Notes under the pieces: model-generated | What the model saw: the letters and a program-made list of their open reading frames with translations, nothing else | Told to the model about the DNA's origin: nothing | Database searches by the model: none | Origin: Trichosphaerium sp. ATCC 40318 | Taxonomy: Eukaryota > Discosea > Flabellinia > Trichosidae | Assembly: GCA_038496445.1 (NCBI GenBank) | Contig: JALMLS010000355.1 | Span: 31,008 to 95,007, forward strand | Length of the DNA: 64,000 nucleotides | Direction: 5' to 3' | Shown: in pieces, positions 1-12,904 of the stretch | Layout: each line of letters begins with the position of its first letter | Numbering within the stretch: the first letter of the stretch is position 1 | Position numbers and translations under genes: made by a program

Positions 1-630
1 GTTATTCTTTTTATGCTCTGTTTGGTTTCTCCACGTGTACAGAAAGCGCGTTAGACGGTGCCAAACCGAAAAGATAACGGCCCAAGGAGTACGCATACAT
101 GCTAATGCCGTTGTAAAAAATCGTTCTTAGCTATCTAATTTTTGAACACGTGCTTTTCATTCTTGATACAGAATTTGTCTAGCATCTGGTTAGGCGCATT
201 AAAAATTCTCTATTGGAGTACTCGGACGCGCATCACGGTTGGTGGCAAATGAATCAAGCAGATTTAACAGACTTATTTCGTCAAAGGCGTAGCTTCGTTG
301 TGTTTGCCTAAAATAGTAAAGATGATCTATGAAGCGTTTAAACGCAAGCGAAGCAATATGGAAGCAGACTATCGACAACATTTTTTCATACCAGATTACA
401 ATAACAATACACAAAAACTGCGATCACAATAACCACTTTCCTTCTCCGTCGTGTTAACACGATACAAAGGCATAGTAATACATGTCATTTTTTACATTTT
501 TACAAACGAACAAGCAGAGCTAGCGCAGATTCAAGGGCGAAGTGCAAGCTATCTTTGGGCCTTCTAAACCGAATGAGGAAGCTGTCGCTCAAGAACAAAA
601 GTCCTCGCTTTCTAATTTATTTAAAATTTG
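1..630 (+). CDS. 3' part of an unidentified multi-exon gene (5' end outside window)
   Basis: No family recognised. Three coding-like exons read on the plus strand. One (about 194-288) encodes a stretch with HHGWWQMNQADLTDLFRQR. It joins across a 28-nt GT-AG intron (289-316) to an exon reading KMIYEAFKRKRSNMEADYR. A last exon after an acceptor near 525 ends SSLSNLFKI and a TGA at 628-630. The last junction was not resolved, so the frame between about 420 and 525 is uncertain. The stop lies about 490 bp before the subtilase start on the same strand. The coding call rests on residue composition and canonical splice signals only, and opposite-strand readings of the same bases look weaker. Confidence 0.4.
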
Positions 631-953
631 AGTGAGTTCAAAGACACCTAAATTGTTGTTATAGAGAACAACATGGCCGTGTTTCTACATAAACGAGAAA
701 CGAGAAATTTCGCAAGTAAGTAACTTGACACTTCTTTTTAGAAAAGAAGCTCAACTCTATATTCTTTTCTTCGGTTTTTTGGTTTGAGTTACACCTGTAA
801 GGATTAAGCTGTCGCTTCCCCTCACGTGTTATTTTTTGGAAGCACAAAAACCGATGAAATCTGGGTGTACATTAAATTTTTTGATCTATTTGTCGATACC
901 TCAGGCTGGTTACTAACCAAGAGGTTTTAAACAATTGGTATGAACTTGTTTAG

Positions 954-1080
954 GAAGTTTACAGAATTTATGTGAATGTGTGTGCCACCCGTTATTTCTC
1001 GAAGCTGTAAATGGGTTGTAAGAAATTGATAAAGAAGTTTACAGTGCAAATGTGAATGCGTGTACTTCCGTTATGTCTCT
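954..1080. repeat. Diverged 80-bp direct repeat upstream of the subtilase
   Basis: Two copies of a block beginning GAAGTTTACAG start at 954 and 1034, so the period is 80 bp. Both continue through a shared TGTGAATG..GTGT and end in CCGTTATxTCTC. The second copy ends about 40 bp before the subtilase ATG. It may be part of that promoter. I see nothing else in 631-1117. Confidence 0.6.
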
Positions 1081-1117
1081 TAGTTTTTAAAAGCTTACAA
1101 CAGAAGAACATCAAAGG

Positions 1118-2828
<1,711 letters not shown>

Positions 2829-2963
2829 ACACGTGAACAATAAAGTACTTCAGTTTACACCCAATCGTAAACCTGAAGTTTCTCAGAATATCATGTATTG
2901 TTTAGTTATTAGCGGATAGCCGCCTACTATTTTATTGTACAAGTTACTTTAACATTCCATCGT

Positions 2964-4112
2964 TTATTGTATAAGTGAGAAATCATCTACTTTGTCATAT
3001 GCAGTTATAGATAGTAATGAATCCTGTAACAAACATAAGTACTTAAGAGAGCGTGATATTGCAAAAATTGTGTTGATTTTTACCTTGTTTTTTAAAGCAA
3101 GTTCAATGACATCACCAACATCACCATCATCTACAATACTAATCATAACTTTTCCTACTGGATGATAATACTCGAAATCCTTTAAATCAGACGAATTTAG
3201 TTTTAAACAGCAATAGGTGTTGAACCACATAATGTTTGCATCCGCTAGTAAACAAATAAGTGTTAATAATTCCAAGTGGCTAAAAAGGAAGAGGGCGTAC
3301 TGTTTATCTTTAAAATATAATTTTTGTCATGGTATTTCAGTAAAACATCACAAGTCTGCTTCAAAAGTGTTGGAGGTATGCTACTTGTGATAATTGGTGA
3401 TGTTGATACTGGCCGTTGAGGTGTTGCAGAAGGAAACGAGCCAACTGATAGGTTAGTTGAATGAATTGAACTTGTAGCGAGTGATGTCCTTTGACGTTGA
3501 GCTGGCCTTTGGGCTTCAGGTCCCTGATCTGGTTCTACACGTGCTCGTTTTGATATTTTTCTTGCTGTGGTTGGGACAAGGCTATTGTAGTCACCCAACT
3601 TACCCCGGTAGGGCAAAGTAAGTATGGAACATACAATACTTTCATCTGTTTGATGTGCATTAAAGCCTTCAACATTTGAACAATCAGCAATGATGTCTTC
3701 CACCTCTCGTTGAATAGAAATCGAATAGCGTCTTAATTTTTCTCTTAAGATTCTGCGTGTGACATCATGTCTCCAAGTAGTTGCCAAATAATCAAGCAAT
3801 GCTTGTGCGTTTGCCAAAAAACTAAAAGAAGACTTAGTAAAAAAAAAACTGCATTTATGTCACGTGATTCGGTTGGTTTTTTTATTTTGTTTTGTTTACA
3901 ACGCACGTTGTTTTGGTCTGCCATGTAGCACGTAAATCGTTGGGGTCTTGCAGAATACGGAAAATATGTACCAATAAATGTCCTTTGCCTTTGCCCCTTT
4001 ATTATATTTAAGGGGGCTGCTCCCTTAAGACTGGTAATCAAAAAAATGTAAAAACTTACCGGTGGCGTACAGGTCTATTTCTTGGTGGATCTAAGATTTG
4101 AATGTTGCTCAT
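2964..4112 (-). CDS. Unknown protein with helical N-terminus and possible PB1-like C-terminus (complete copy)
   Basis: No named family recognised. Five exons on the minus strand. The first starts at ATG 4112 (MSNIQILDPP), then comes a basic GKGKGHLLVHIFRILQDP exon, joined through a GTGCGT donor to a long exon with TTWRHDVTR and RRYSISIQREVEDIIADC. A Ser/Thr/Pro-rich linker follows, then a compact C-terminal domain with YYHPVGKV and IVDDGDVGDVIELALK, ending KVDDFSLIQ. The acidic DDGDVGDVIELAL resembles the OPCA edge of PB1 domains, but this is weak. A 5'-truncated copy lies at 5744-6917. The reading frame is supported by synonymous differences between the two copies in exon 2. Confidence 0.65.
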
Positions 4113-4258
4113 AATTTCTAGAGATGCAGTGTCGTATAGTATCAATAGGTTAACTTGGACTTTGAAAGAGTAAGAAAAAGTCAAAAAGAAGCACATTATG
4201 GACCGTTTATTAAACGTGTTCTGTTCGAATTCTGTTCGAAATTTTTTTTTGATGCTAA

Positions 4259-4432
4259 CACTTAACTAACGGCTGGGCTTTTATTGAACGAAGTGCGGGT
4301 TCTTGTACTGAGGAAGTGAGCGGACCCAAAGGAACATCATAGGTGCCGTCCCACATTTTCGAACAGCTTTGGTATTCATTTAAGTTCTTCTCTTCGGAGT
4401 ACAAGCAATATTCAAGCTCCCACAAGTCATGA
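4259..4432 (+). CDS. Coding-like exon pair, unidentified (start not found)
   Basis: The reading TNGWAFIERSAGSCTEE joins over a 27-nt GT-AG intron (4316-4342) to VPSHIFEQLWYSFKFFSS and a stop at 4430-4432. No acceptable start or upstream acceptor was found; an ATG near 4198 (MDRLLNVF) is nearby but does not connect cleanly. It would be divergent from the gene starting at 4112. Function unknown. An overlapping 77-residue frame from 4429, with a very hydrophobic N-terminal half, is an alternative reading. Confidence 0.3.
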
Positions 4433-4924
4433 TATTACAATTCGTTCAAGGGAAACTTTCGAACATTGTTAAGTTCTTCTGGTTTTTTTTACATCTTTTT
4501 TTCTTCTGGTTCGAATTTGTGTTTATCCTTGTTCACTATTTGTACTGCACAATACAGCGCCAATTAGATCTTAGGAAGGACATAGGGTCATCATGCCTTT
4601 GTGGATATGACGTAACAATAGAAGAATGTAACAGAAAACCCACCGAAATTGAAATGCCTTAAACATACAATATGATAGATCGTGTGTGAAGCCCAATTCA
4701 AAGAGACGTTACCACCTGTCAAATGCATGTATAATATATTTTACCACTTTAGTGGCAAATCCTCTGGTTAACCAAAGACCAATATGTCCTAACTAAACCT
4801 GTCATGACAACATTAACATTCCACAACAAAAAATACTAGATATTTACATCCATTTACCAAAAAACAAATGAGATCAAAAACAAAACAGTTGGTTGTTACC
4901 AACTATTTTCTTTACTAATTTTAT
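4433..4924. other. Gap between genes, little recognisable
   Basis: AT-rich sequence with long T runs. A 77-residue open frame (4429-4662, plus) has a hydrophobic, Phe-rich segment and ends in a Cys-containing tail. It lacks introns and recognisable motifs, so I do not call it a gene. The rest holds nothing I can identify. Confidence 0.4.
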
Positions 4925-5581
4925 TCAAACACTCTGAATTATTTGTACATTATTAGAATAGATACAATGATAGACCAGGACACCATTTTCATTCCACTCC
5001 CTGTACTCTCCTTCAAGTATATTGTTCACAAAAATAAAACACTCCTGCAATTGTCCGTTATCATGCCATACCTTGTACTCTCCATGCTTTTTTCCTCCAA
5101 CGTAATTACCCTGCTCTGACAGCTTTCCATTTCTATACCAACACTTGTATTCACCTTCTTTTATGTCATTGACAAAGTGACAAAGTGCATACAAGGTACC
5201 ATTGTCAAAAAAGTAGTTGTGCTCGCCATCACGTTTACCATTGGCATAATAGCATTGTTCGAGTAATTTACCATTACTACGCCACTTTTTATACTCTCCA
5301 TGACGTAATCCATGGCTCCAATAGATCTGTTGTACTATTTTAGACCGTTTAAATTCTTTTTTGATCCATTTCCCTTGTTTATTAAACTCGTCATCAAACC
5401 TTGTTGTAACAGCTGTGTTTTTTGATAAACAAGGCCACTTTACATAAACATCATAGTCATAATCGACTATTGTAAACTGTAGCTCCAGTGGAAGTCTTAG
5501 AAGAAGACAATAGACAGTATTCATAAATGATAGTAACTTATTTGAATGAAGCAACAGAATTCGCAAGACTATTTCAACCAT
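4925..5581 (-). CDS. MORN-repeat protein with short F-box-like N-terminus
   Basis: About 218 residues in a single exon. The N-terminal part (LRLPLELQFTIVDYDYD) resembles a minimal F-box. From about residue 85 there are five consecutive MORN-variant units of the form GEYKxWxxNGxLxEQxxYxxGKxxG (for example HGEYKKWRSNGKLLEQ and EGEYREWNENG). This architecture is typical of the MORN-repeat proteins expanded in marseillevirus-like giant viruses and some protists. In such families the repeats are thought to mediate membrane or protein contacts; the role here is unknown. The gene lacks introns and sits between two copies of an intron-containing gene on the same strand. The start at 5581 is the first Met; Met19 is an alternative. 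Confidence 0.8.
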   Translation of the reverse strand: MVEIVLRILLLHSNKLLSFMNTVYCLLLRLPLELQFTIVDYDYDVYVKWPCLSKNTAVTTRFDDEFNKQGKWIKKEFKRSKIVQQIYWSHGLRHGEYKKWRSNGKLLEQCYYANGKRDGEHNYFFDNGTLYALCHFVNDIKEGEYKCWYRNGKLSEQGNYVGGKKHGEYKVWHDNGQLQECFIFVNNILEGEYREWNENGVLVYHCIYSNNVQIIQSV

Positions 5582-5743
5582 GTGTTAAAATCACGTGGGA
5601 GCTAAATAAGAGCTTGGACATAGTGAATCTTTAGATTACTCTAACTCCTACAAAACTAAGACCTCATAGGATAGTAACCTTATTCTTGCTTTGTCTATAA
5701 CTAGTTTATTGTGACATCAACTTCACATTCACCGTTCTACCAT

Positions 5744-6917
5744 TTATTGTCTTAGTGAAAAGTCATCGACTTTATCATACGCAGTTATAGATAATAACGA
5801 ATCCTACAAAGCAACAAATAAGATCAGTGTGGTGTACTTTCAAAAATGGTGTTGTGCTGATGTTTACCTTGTTTTTTAAAGCAAGTTCAATGACATCACC
5901 AACATCACCATCATCTACAATACCAACCATAACTTTTCCTACTGGATGATAATACTCAAAATCCTTTAAATCGCGCCAATTTAGCTTTAAACAGCAATAG
6001 GTGTTGAACCACATAATATTTGCATCCGCTAGTAAACAAAATAAGCGTCGGTCATTCCATGACTTGTTAGGAACAAGAATGGTGTAATGGGGGCGTACTG
6101 TTTAACTTTAAAATGTAATTCTTGTTGTGGTATTTCAGTAAAACATCACAAGTTGGCTTTAGAAGCTTTGGAGGTGTGCCGCTCATGGTCGCAATATTTG
6201 GTGATGGTGCTAAAAAAATAGGTGCAGCGAATCCCAGCTGTTCTACTGTTGGTGAGCTTTGGACTGTTACAGGTGAACTGCCTATGTTTGTCGCATTTGG
6301 TACTGCATAAGAAAGAAATGAGCCAATTGATGGATTAGTTGAACGTATTAAACTTGTAGAGGGTGATGTCCTTTGACGTTGAGCTGGCCTTTGGGCTTCA
6401 GGTCTCTGATTTGGTTCTACACGTGCTCGTTTTGAGGTGTTTCTTGCTGTGGTTGGGACAAGGCTATTGTAGTCACCCAAATTGCAATCGCGAGACAAAG
6501 TTAGTATGGAACATACAATACTTTCATCTGTTTGATGTGCATTAAAGCCTTCAACATTTGAACAATCAGCAATGATGTCTTCCACCTCTCGTTGAATAGA
6601 AATCGAATAGCGTCTCAGCTTGGCTCTTAAAATATCACGTGTGACATCATGTCTCCAAGTAGTTGCCAAATGATCAAGCAATGCTTGCCTGTTTGCCCAA
6701 AAACTAATAAAGCAATTAGAAACTGGTTTATTGTAACGTGATTACTTTTTTTTTTCAAACTAACCGTTAGTTCACATGTTCATGTGTCGGTTATTTTGTT
6801 ATTTTGATTTTATTTTATACGCACGTTGTATTGGTCTGCCACACAGCACGTAAATCATTGGGATCTTGTAGGATGCGGAAAATATGTACCAATAAATGTC
6901 CTTTGCCTTTGCCCCTT
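5744..6917 (-). pseudogene. 5'-truncated duplicate of the gene at 2964-4112
   Basis: Exons 2-5 of the unknown gene are repeated with high identity, including the same intron positions, the GTGCGT donor, and the C-terminal KVDDFSLRQ stop at 5744. Homology stops abruptly at about 6917, exactly at the exon 2 acceptor, so the first exon (MSNIQILDPP) and promoter are missing. The linker exon carries an extra segment relative to the first copy (between VGSF/IGSF and PPKLLKP). Splice sites and frame otherwise look usable, so it could still be expressed from a new promoter. I call it a partial copy rather than a clearly dead gene. Confidence 0.6.
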
Positions 6918-7160
6918 AGCCCATGTCAGATTTGAAGTTTTAACAACAAGTTTTATCAACAGCGAAACGTGCCTATTTCTTCTCCAATCCCTAGTTCGCT
7001 TAGCGCTCATAATTACCAGTTGCGTTTGGCGTCAACGAATGCTTCAGGATTTGTAGCAAAAACTGGTCAAACAACGAGCAATTAATTGCCCACGACTTTT
7101 TTCAAATCTTTTGGTGTTGGCATGGATTAAGTTTTTTTGTTTGTTTTTCTTTAGTTTTAG

Positions 7161-7591
7161 GGTTGATGTTTATCCGCATCGCGGCACAAAAATATATGAA
7201 CACGAGCCAGATGAGCATCACTCACGGTATTTTTTAGTAAAAGGCGAAAAAATAATACGTTCTGAGGATACTCCAGCAAGGTGAGAAAACGGTGAAAACC
7301 CAATTTCAAAATAGCATTTTCAAAAAAAAAAAGAGTGGTATACGTGTCACTGCTACGTTTAGCACTCAATAGCACTTAAAAGTACCCCTAGATGCTACTA
7401 CGGAACAAAGTTCCTGCAATGTGGAAAGATAGACAATCTTACGCTCTAAACTTGCTCACAAGGTGGTAAATACGCTGGCAGAGCACTTTGGGGTAGTACA
7501 GAACTTCAATATCTTGGGCTTAGAGAATGCAGAGTTTGTGCGCTCTCTCGCTTGGTTTTTCTTCGTTCTACACAGAACCCTACAAATTTAG
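7161..7591 (+). CDS. Coding-like exons of an unidentified gene
   Basis: After an acceptor at 7160 the frame reads VDVYPHRGTKIYEHEPDEHH and continues to SEDTPAR before a GTGAG donor at 7281. Downstream, about 7440-7591, one frame reads HKVVNTLAEHFGVVQNF..LENAEFVRSLAW and stops at 7589-7591. A second frame through the same bases (CGKYAGRALWGSTELQYLGL) is also open, so the joining is unresolved. No start codon found; 6918-7160 holds nothing recognisable. The end lies 30 bp before the GDPD start. Confidence 0.3.
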
Positions 7592-7621
7592 AAGGACACA
7601 ACTTGACTAAATTATTTAACA

Positions 7622-8662
7622 ATGCAAGGACCAGTTATTGTAGGTCACCGAGGCGCTCGCGGTATCGTAGCCGAGAATACTCTCGCAAGTATCAAAGAGG
7701 GTTTGAAATACTCCCATCGTATCGAATTCGATGTGCATCTCACTAAAGACAACCACGTACATCATTTGCAGGGTTGAAAATACAAAATGTAACAAATCAC
7801 TATTATCAACCTCCATTTTACGCTATATACTCATATTGCTCTAGATTGTTGTTATTCATGACGACACAGTTGACAGAACAACTAATGGTAGTGGCAAAGT
7901 GGGTGATATGACACTAGAGGAGCTGAGGTGCCAGAATGCGCTAATAGACGCGAACTAATGTTAACGTTAGAAAATTAGACGCTGGCGAAAAACAACCTGT
8001 ACCAACGCTAATCGAAGTACTGGAAATTATTAAAGAACGCCCAGAGATACTGATTCACTTAGAACTGAAAGGTATGCAGTGTGAAAAAAATTGTAGTCTG
8101 TTTCGCGATTTTCTCTCCTTCTCACCAATGATCAAGGTGATGGAACCGCAAAACCATGTGTAGAGCTTGTAAAGAGCATGAAAATGGAAGATCAAGTACT
8201 TTACATAAGCTTCAAGCATGACATGCTTCAAACTGTTAAAAAGTTAAATGCTTCTCTTTCAATTGGACCGTTATTTAATAGAGACGTGACCAACGAGTTG
8301 ATAACGAAAGCAAAGGTACACGCTCCATAAAAAAATCTCGTTTCTTTTTTTTTTTGATTCAATCGTCGCTCTTGCGCTTCTTTAACGTACCAAACTAACG
8401 TCAAACAGGAGATGGGTGCTATAGAAGTTGGTGTAAACCATACACGCTGGAATGAATCCTTCATGAAGCACGCAAAGTCTCTTGGTACAACTTGAACAAT
8501 TATTTCTGTATTTTATAATTTTAACACCTCTCTTTAGGCTTAAAAGTACATTGCTATACGGTTAACGCTAAGGAAGATTTTGAAAAGTGTCTTACGCTTG
8601 GTTACGATGGTATAGTAACGGATAGACCGGATGAACTTAAAGTATTTTTATCGTCAAAATAG
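7622..8662 (+). CDS. Glycerophosphodiester phosphodiesterase family protein
   Basis: Predicted to hydrolyse glycerophosphodiesters to glycerol-3-phosphate and an alcohol. The start at 7622 leads directly into the signature GHRGARG with [11 protein letters not shown]. The metal-binding EFDVHLTKD and the catalytic His in [11 protein letters not shown] follow. Later blocks are [35 protein letters not shown], a VGVNHTRWN block and a [12 protein letters not shown] end, in the order seen in GDPD TIM barrels. About five introns join in frame, and the stop is at 8660-8662. No signal peptide or membrane segment is visible, so it is likely cytosolic. Length, about 250 residues, matches small bacterial/eukaryotic GDPDs. 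Confidence 0.9.
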
Positions 8663-8881
8663 TACCAATAAATATACTCTAGTAGTGGCTGGATACCTTG
8701 CTTTAGTCTAGTGACTTGATTTGTAAATGTTGTGGGCTATATTAAGTAAGTTGTCGCTTAGTCACTCCAGTGTACAACTGTTCGAAGCAGTGTCTATCAC
8801 TTCCGCCTAGTTTTTCACATACGTGTATTGTACGAGTGTTTTTGCGTTTTTCTCAGTTGTCATTAACTAGAGTTAGATAAT

Positions 8882-10272
8882 ATGGAAAACGTCGTAGATA
8901 CACTCCAGTCTATATATGATTACGGTTTAGACTATCCCTGGTCTTTTAAGGGAGTAGGCATTCCACTTATTGATAGTATGTTTTGGCCGTCTTTAATTGC
9001 CGCGATAGTATATTTCCCGATCATTTTTGGGTTGAAAAGGTAAGTCTAGTCACTATAATACTAAAATTTGATAAACACTCTAAAAGCGACCGCACGCGCT
9101 TACTCGTGCCTTGTCACGACTTTTACCAAAACAATTTCTTGGGGCATAACAGTGTGCCTGGATGGTTTACCATGATTCACCACGCTCCCATTACACCTAA
9201 AATCCACCTTTGCTCGCTTTTAACTACAAATTTGGGAAAAATCGGATTAGCGCTTACAAACACCTTAGATATATGAGAGATCGCCAACCATTTCAACTGA
9301 AGGGCCTATTGGCTCTTTGGAATTTTTTACTAGCCGGGTTTTCACTTATCGCAGGGATTTACGTCGTACCAATGCTTCTAAATGTCGTCAGAACAAAGGG
9401 ACTAGAAACAGCCATCTGCGACACGACTTGTCATGATCATCCGGGAACATTTTGGGTTTTGCTATTTTGTTTCTCAAAGGTACGTTTTTTGATCTATTTG
9501 GATAGCGTACAAAAAATCATTTTGCTAAAGGCGCACAAACAAGACTATTTTTTTTGAATTCAATTGTTCCCTGCTACTCGCGAGTAGTCAGTTTCTTTTC
9601 GCTATATTTTTCATTCCAAAACGCTAGTAGTTTGCTGTATGTTATCTAATGTTGTTAATTGTAGATTCCTGAGATGATAGACACCGTTTTCATTGTCTTG
9701 AGAAAAAGACCTTTAATATTCCTTCACTATTACCACCATTTGATGACACACTGCTACTGTTGGTTTGCAAACATTTATACGACGCCAGACTCATGCATTG
9801 GACACTGGTTCGCAGCAATGAATCTTATTGTACATACCATCATGTATACGTACTACGGTATGGCAAGCATGGGCGCAAGACCAACGTACGTCAAAAGGGA
9901 TACCAAAAGAGTGCTTTTTGATAATTCTGACCAAAAAAATCTCAAAAAGGAGAAAAACTAACACAAAGTGATTTGTGACTTTTTTTGTGATCTTTTTTTT
10001 TCTCTTTTCTCCGCACGTTTTTCTTACTTTTTTATTTTAGGTGGGGTATAGTACTTACAGCACTTCAAATATCACAAATGGTTGTTGGTATATGGACAGC
10101 TTGGATGAGTACAAAGTGTAAACCGTTCGACCCTTATGACAAAGTTTTCCTATTCACTTTTGGCATGTACCTCTCATACTTTTATCTCTTCAGCCAGCTA
10201 TTCTATTCCAAGTATTTATCAAAAGATGATACACGACTGTCAAAACGTGTCAAAGGCTTGAAGGATCAGTAG
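8882..10272 (+). CDS. ELO-family very-long-chain fatty acid elongase
   Basis: Predicted condensing enzyme of the ER fatty acid elongation cycle. Four introns interrupt it. The N-terminus (MENVVDTLQS) has a membrane segment, then KGLLALWNFLLAGFS, the block SKIPEMIDTVFIVLRKRP, the catalytic histidine box LHYYHHLMTHCYCW, NLIVHTIMYTYYGM, and a basic C-terminal tail (RLSKRVKGLKDQ) as in ER retention tails. The order and the DTVF..LHxxHH signature are diagnostic; the HYYHH box and Cys-Trp after it are closest to the ELOVL6/ELO subfamily that extends saturated and monounsaturated chains. Stop at 10270-10272. The first intron (from 9041) is the longest. Confidence 0.9.
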
Positions 10273-10452
10273 AGCCAAAAAAAAACAGTCAACAAAAAAA
10301 AAAACCTGAATAGCCTTTATTTTATTTTTTTTCTATTTATATTTGGGTCTTGGGTTTAATCAATACGCATATCACTCGTCCAAATACAGGAAAAAATAAA
10401 ACTTAACTTGTATACGCTATTGTGTTGGTTTTGGATTTAGAAGCATCCATCT

Positions 10453-10650
10453 TTACTCTACGTTGTAGTACATTATTGCGTGAAGCAAGTCATCAACCTT
10501 AACGTCATTTTATCTTATGGCAATTTTGGCCAATTTACAACGCCACATGGCATACTATCCACCCATTTCCTCAGTATTAGGGCTACCGCTTTTGAAACTT
10601 CCTCCAGTGCACAGTAAAAAACGTATGTTAATCGAACTAATTTGGTATTT
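10453..10650 (-). CDS. 3' exons of an unidentified minus-strand gene
   Basis: On the minus strand an exon reading YVFYCALEEVSKAVALILRK..VDSMPCG joins over a 44-nt GT-AG intron to VDDLLHAIMYYNVE and a stop at 10453. The composition and canonical intron suggest real coding. The final VDDLL block faintly recalls the KVDDF end of the gene at 2964, which is not strong enough to call a relative. Upstream exons were not found in 10651-11165, which otherwise holds only AT-rich sequence and one CACGTG at 11011. A 59-residue plus-strand frame (10517-10693) overlaps and is less convincing. Confidence 0.3.
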
Positions 10651-11165
10651 TTGCACAATAATTATTTTAGTGTTACTAAAAAAAACCGTTTAGGAACACA
10701 TCGTGAAATTTCCTAACTCTAAGTCTTTATAAAACCGCTAGAACAGTTTAGTTCTTTGTGTGGCAGATCAGAGTTTGTGGATAGAATGAATATGTTATTA
10801 CTTGCTAATCGCTGTTTGAATTTTTTTTGAAATTACTTGTTTAATTATGACTTTACAGAATGTAAGTTGCCTTAAAATTGCACTATTATGAATTAGCACT
10901 AAGCTCAGTTGTTAGAATGGTTTGCGAACATAGGTAGCCCTCGTGCGACTCTGTAAGCTATTCATCCATGTATCCTTAAGGAGTACTTAAACGTGATGAA
11001 AGCAGGAAGTCACGTGCGTGCTACAAGCTTAGCGTTATTCAAGTCAAATCCATGTTGTCTTTAACGGTTTGTTGTGATGTAGTTAGATAATCAAAGCACT
11101 AAAGAGGTTAAGTGTAGGAGTAGATAGGTTTACTTAGGTACCTTGCTAAATACCATTATTTCACG

Positions 11166-12506
11166 ATGGATACTCTATTTATTGAGCTGTTAGTAGAAGT
11201 ATTGGAACATCTACCTTATGGGTGTATCTATAAAGCAAGTCAAGTAAATAAAGCGTTCTTGAAGGCCTCAAAAAACGAATTATTATGGCGACGGGCTTGT
11301 GTGCGTAGAGGATGGACAAAAAAAGCGACAGATGTGCGTCTGTACATGTATTTCGACATAAAAATACTAACAGTGCTCTAAAGCAATCTTGGCGCGTATA
11401 CTTTATCAGAAGAGAGCAGAATTACCATAAATACGCCGATATTATTAAAATTGCCCGAGAACAATCACCTATGGCTTTAAACGATACCAGTAAACCAAGA
11501 AATATCGTATACGATTCTAGTACACCTCCTAGGCACGAACGAGATGAGAAAATTAGATTTTAACGTTTCCAACTTCAGAGTTTTTTGACTTTTTGGTTTT
11601 TTTTTTTTGACTTTTTTTTGAGTTTAGGCAGGTCGTATGTTACAGTGGTGATATTATAAATGGTACACGGACTGATAGATCTTATCTTAAAATTAAAGTA
11701 TTGATGAATGTGCCCTTTGACGTGATTGTACGCGGTTGAACGCCGAAATTATCTTTTTTTTTTTGGTCACGTGACAACTTTTTCATTATTGCAGTTTGTT
11801 GACTTGTTATCGTTTTTTGTAACTTGTGTTTGATTTAATTATTAGGTATCGATTTTGAAGGATCCTACACAGAGAGCAAAGTGGGATAATACTCTATCTT
11901 TTGGTACAGTTATTTCAACACTAGATAATTGCAATCACATCGCTCATATGGTTTATTATGGTACTGGTTGGCTTCATTCTTTGATTATTTACTCAAGTCT
12001 ATTGTTTTAATTAAAATATGCTATTAGGTATGCACGTACAAGAGGTTAGGAGCATTATATACGCAGACAATGGTAAGTATTACATCTACACTGTAGGTGG
12101 TTGAGCCAATGAAGTTGGATTTTGAAGTTTTTTTGAAATCTAAGCGATCATTTTTCGGAATGTAACTTAACTTTTCAAAGGGAAAACATGTTACATTTGT
12201 GAACATTCGTTGAATGCTTCTTCTCCTGAGATACATGCATGCCTTGGGCTAGATATGGAAAATGAAATATGCAAGTATGGTTCAGGCAAGTCATTTTTTA
12301 TGAAGCTACTTCAATTTTTTTTACCTGTTACTCATGTATGGTTGTTAGGTTGGTGTTTCCATAATGTTGGTCCCAAAAAGACAAGCGTAACTTATTGTAT
12401 TCAAGTACTTGGAAATCAAGGGTATTCAATGGCTATGTTTGTTAATATACGGATACGAGTACTTAGTGCACTTGAACGTTATTGTATTTCCAAAATTGTA
12501 AAATAG
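11166..12506 (+). CDS. F-box plus START-domain protein (copy A)
   Basis: The start at 11166 opens an F-box (MDTLFIELLVEVLEHLP..NELLWRRACVRRGW), which normally binds Skp1 in SCF ubiquitin ligases. After a short helical linker (QSWRVYFIRREQNYHKYA) comes a START-type lipid-binding fold: KVLMNVPFDVIVSILKDP, then QRAKWDNTLSFGTVI, NHIAHMVYYG, VQEVRSIIYAD and the C-terminal TSVTYCIQVLGNQG with a final helix ending SKIVK. About six introns. The junction after KPRNI uses a long intron ending at the CAG before VVCYSG and is the least certain. A paralogue with the same architecture is at 22629. A lipid-responsive ubiquitin ligase adaptor is inference. Confidence 0.75.
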
Positions 12507-12694
12507 ATCTATAACTTCTACTGTTTTTCCTTCATCACAATTATGTAACAGTTGTTTATTGCTCACATGAACCATAGACACTATACCCGGTAAACTATAG
12601 TGATTGAAAATAGTAAAGTCTTGTGAATAGCTATGACTTTAGTGTGCGGATAGTAGTGACATTTATTCTTTGGTACTTACTTTTGTCAATACAA

Positions 12695-12901
12695 TTACAA
12701 ATTGGGGTTGTTTTGAATACTTCCAAATTCTTGTGTCACGTTAGTACTCTTGAGATAAATAAAACGAATACCATATAGCGCTTTGATTCCCTCATCTGTT
12801 ATTTGGATTCCTTCAAGTAGATAGTGTGTCACCTGTCGACTTTCATTTAAAACAGGTACATTTTTTGGACAAGAGGATAAAATTTTGAGTTTTCTAGGCG
12901 C
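12695..12901 (-). pseudogene. LRR-protein fragment (one exon)
   Basis: After an acceptor at 12902-12904 the minus strand reads APRKLKILSSCPKNVP, a linker, then YLLEGIQITDEGIKALYGI and FIYLKSTNVTQE, ending at a stop at 12695. The spacing resembles leucine-rich repeats of the F-box/LRR (AMN1-like) kind. I find no convincing upstream exon before 13364, so this is probably a relic or a 3'-terminal exon. It converges on the F-box/START gene. Confidence 0.45.
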
Positions 12902-12904
12902 CTA

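Noticed and set aside
3745-4041. 98-residue minus-strand frame over exon 2 of the gene at 2964-4112
   Set aside because: The duplicated copy has a stop in this frame, while the other frame shows only synonymous or conservative changes.
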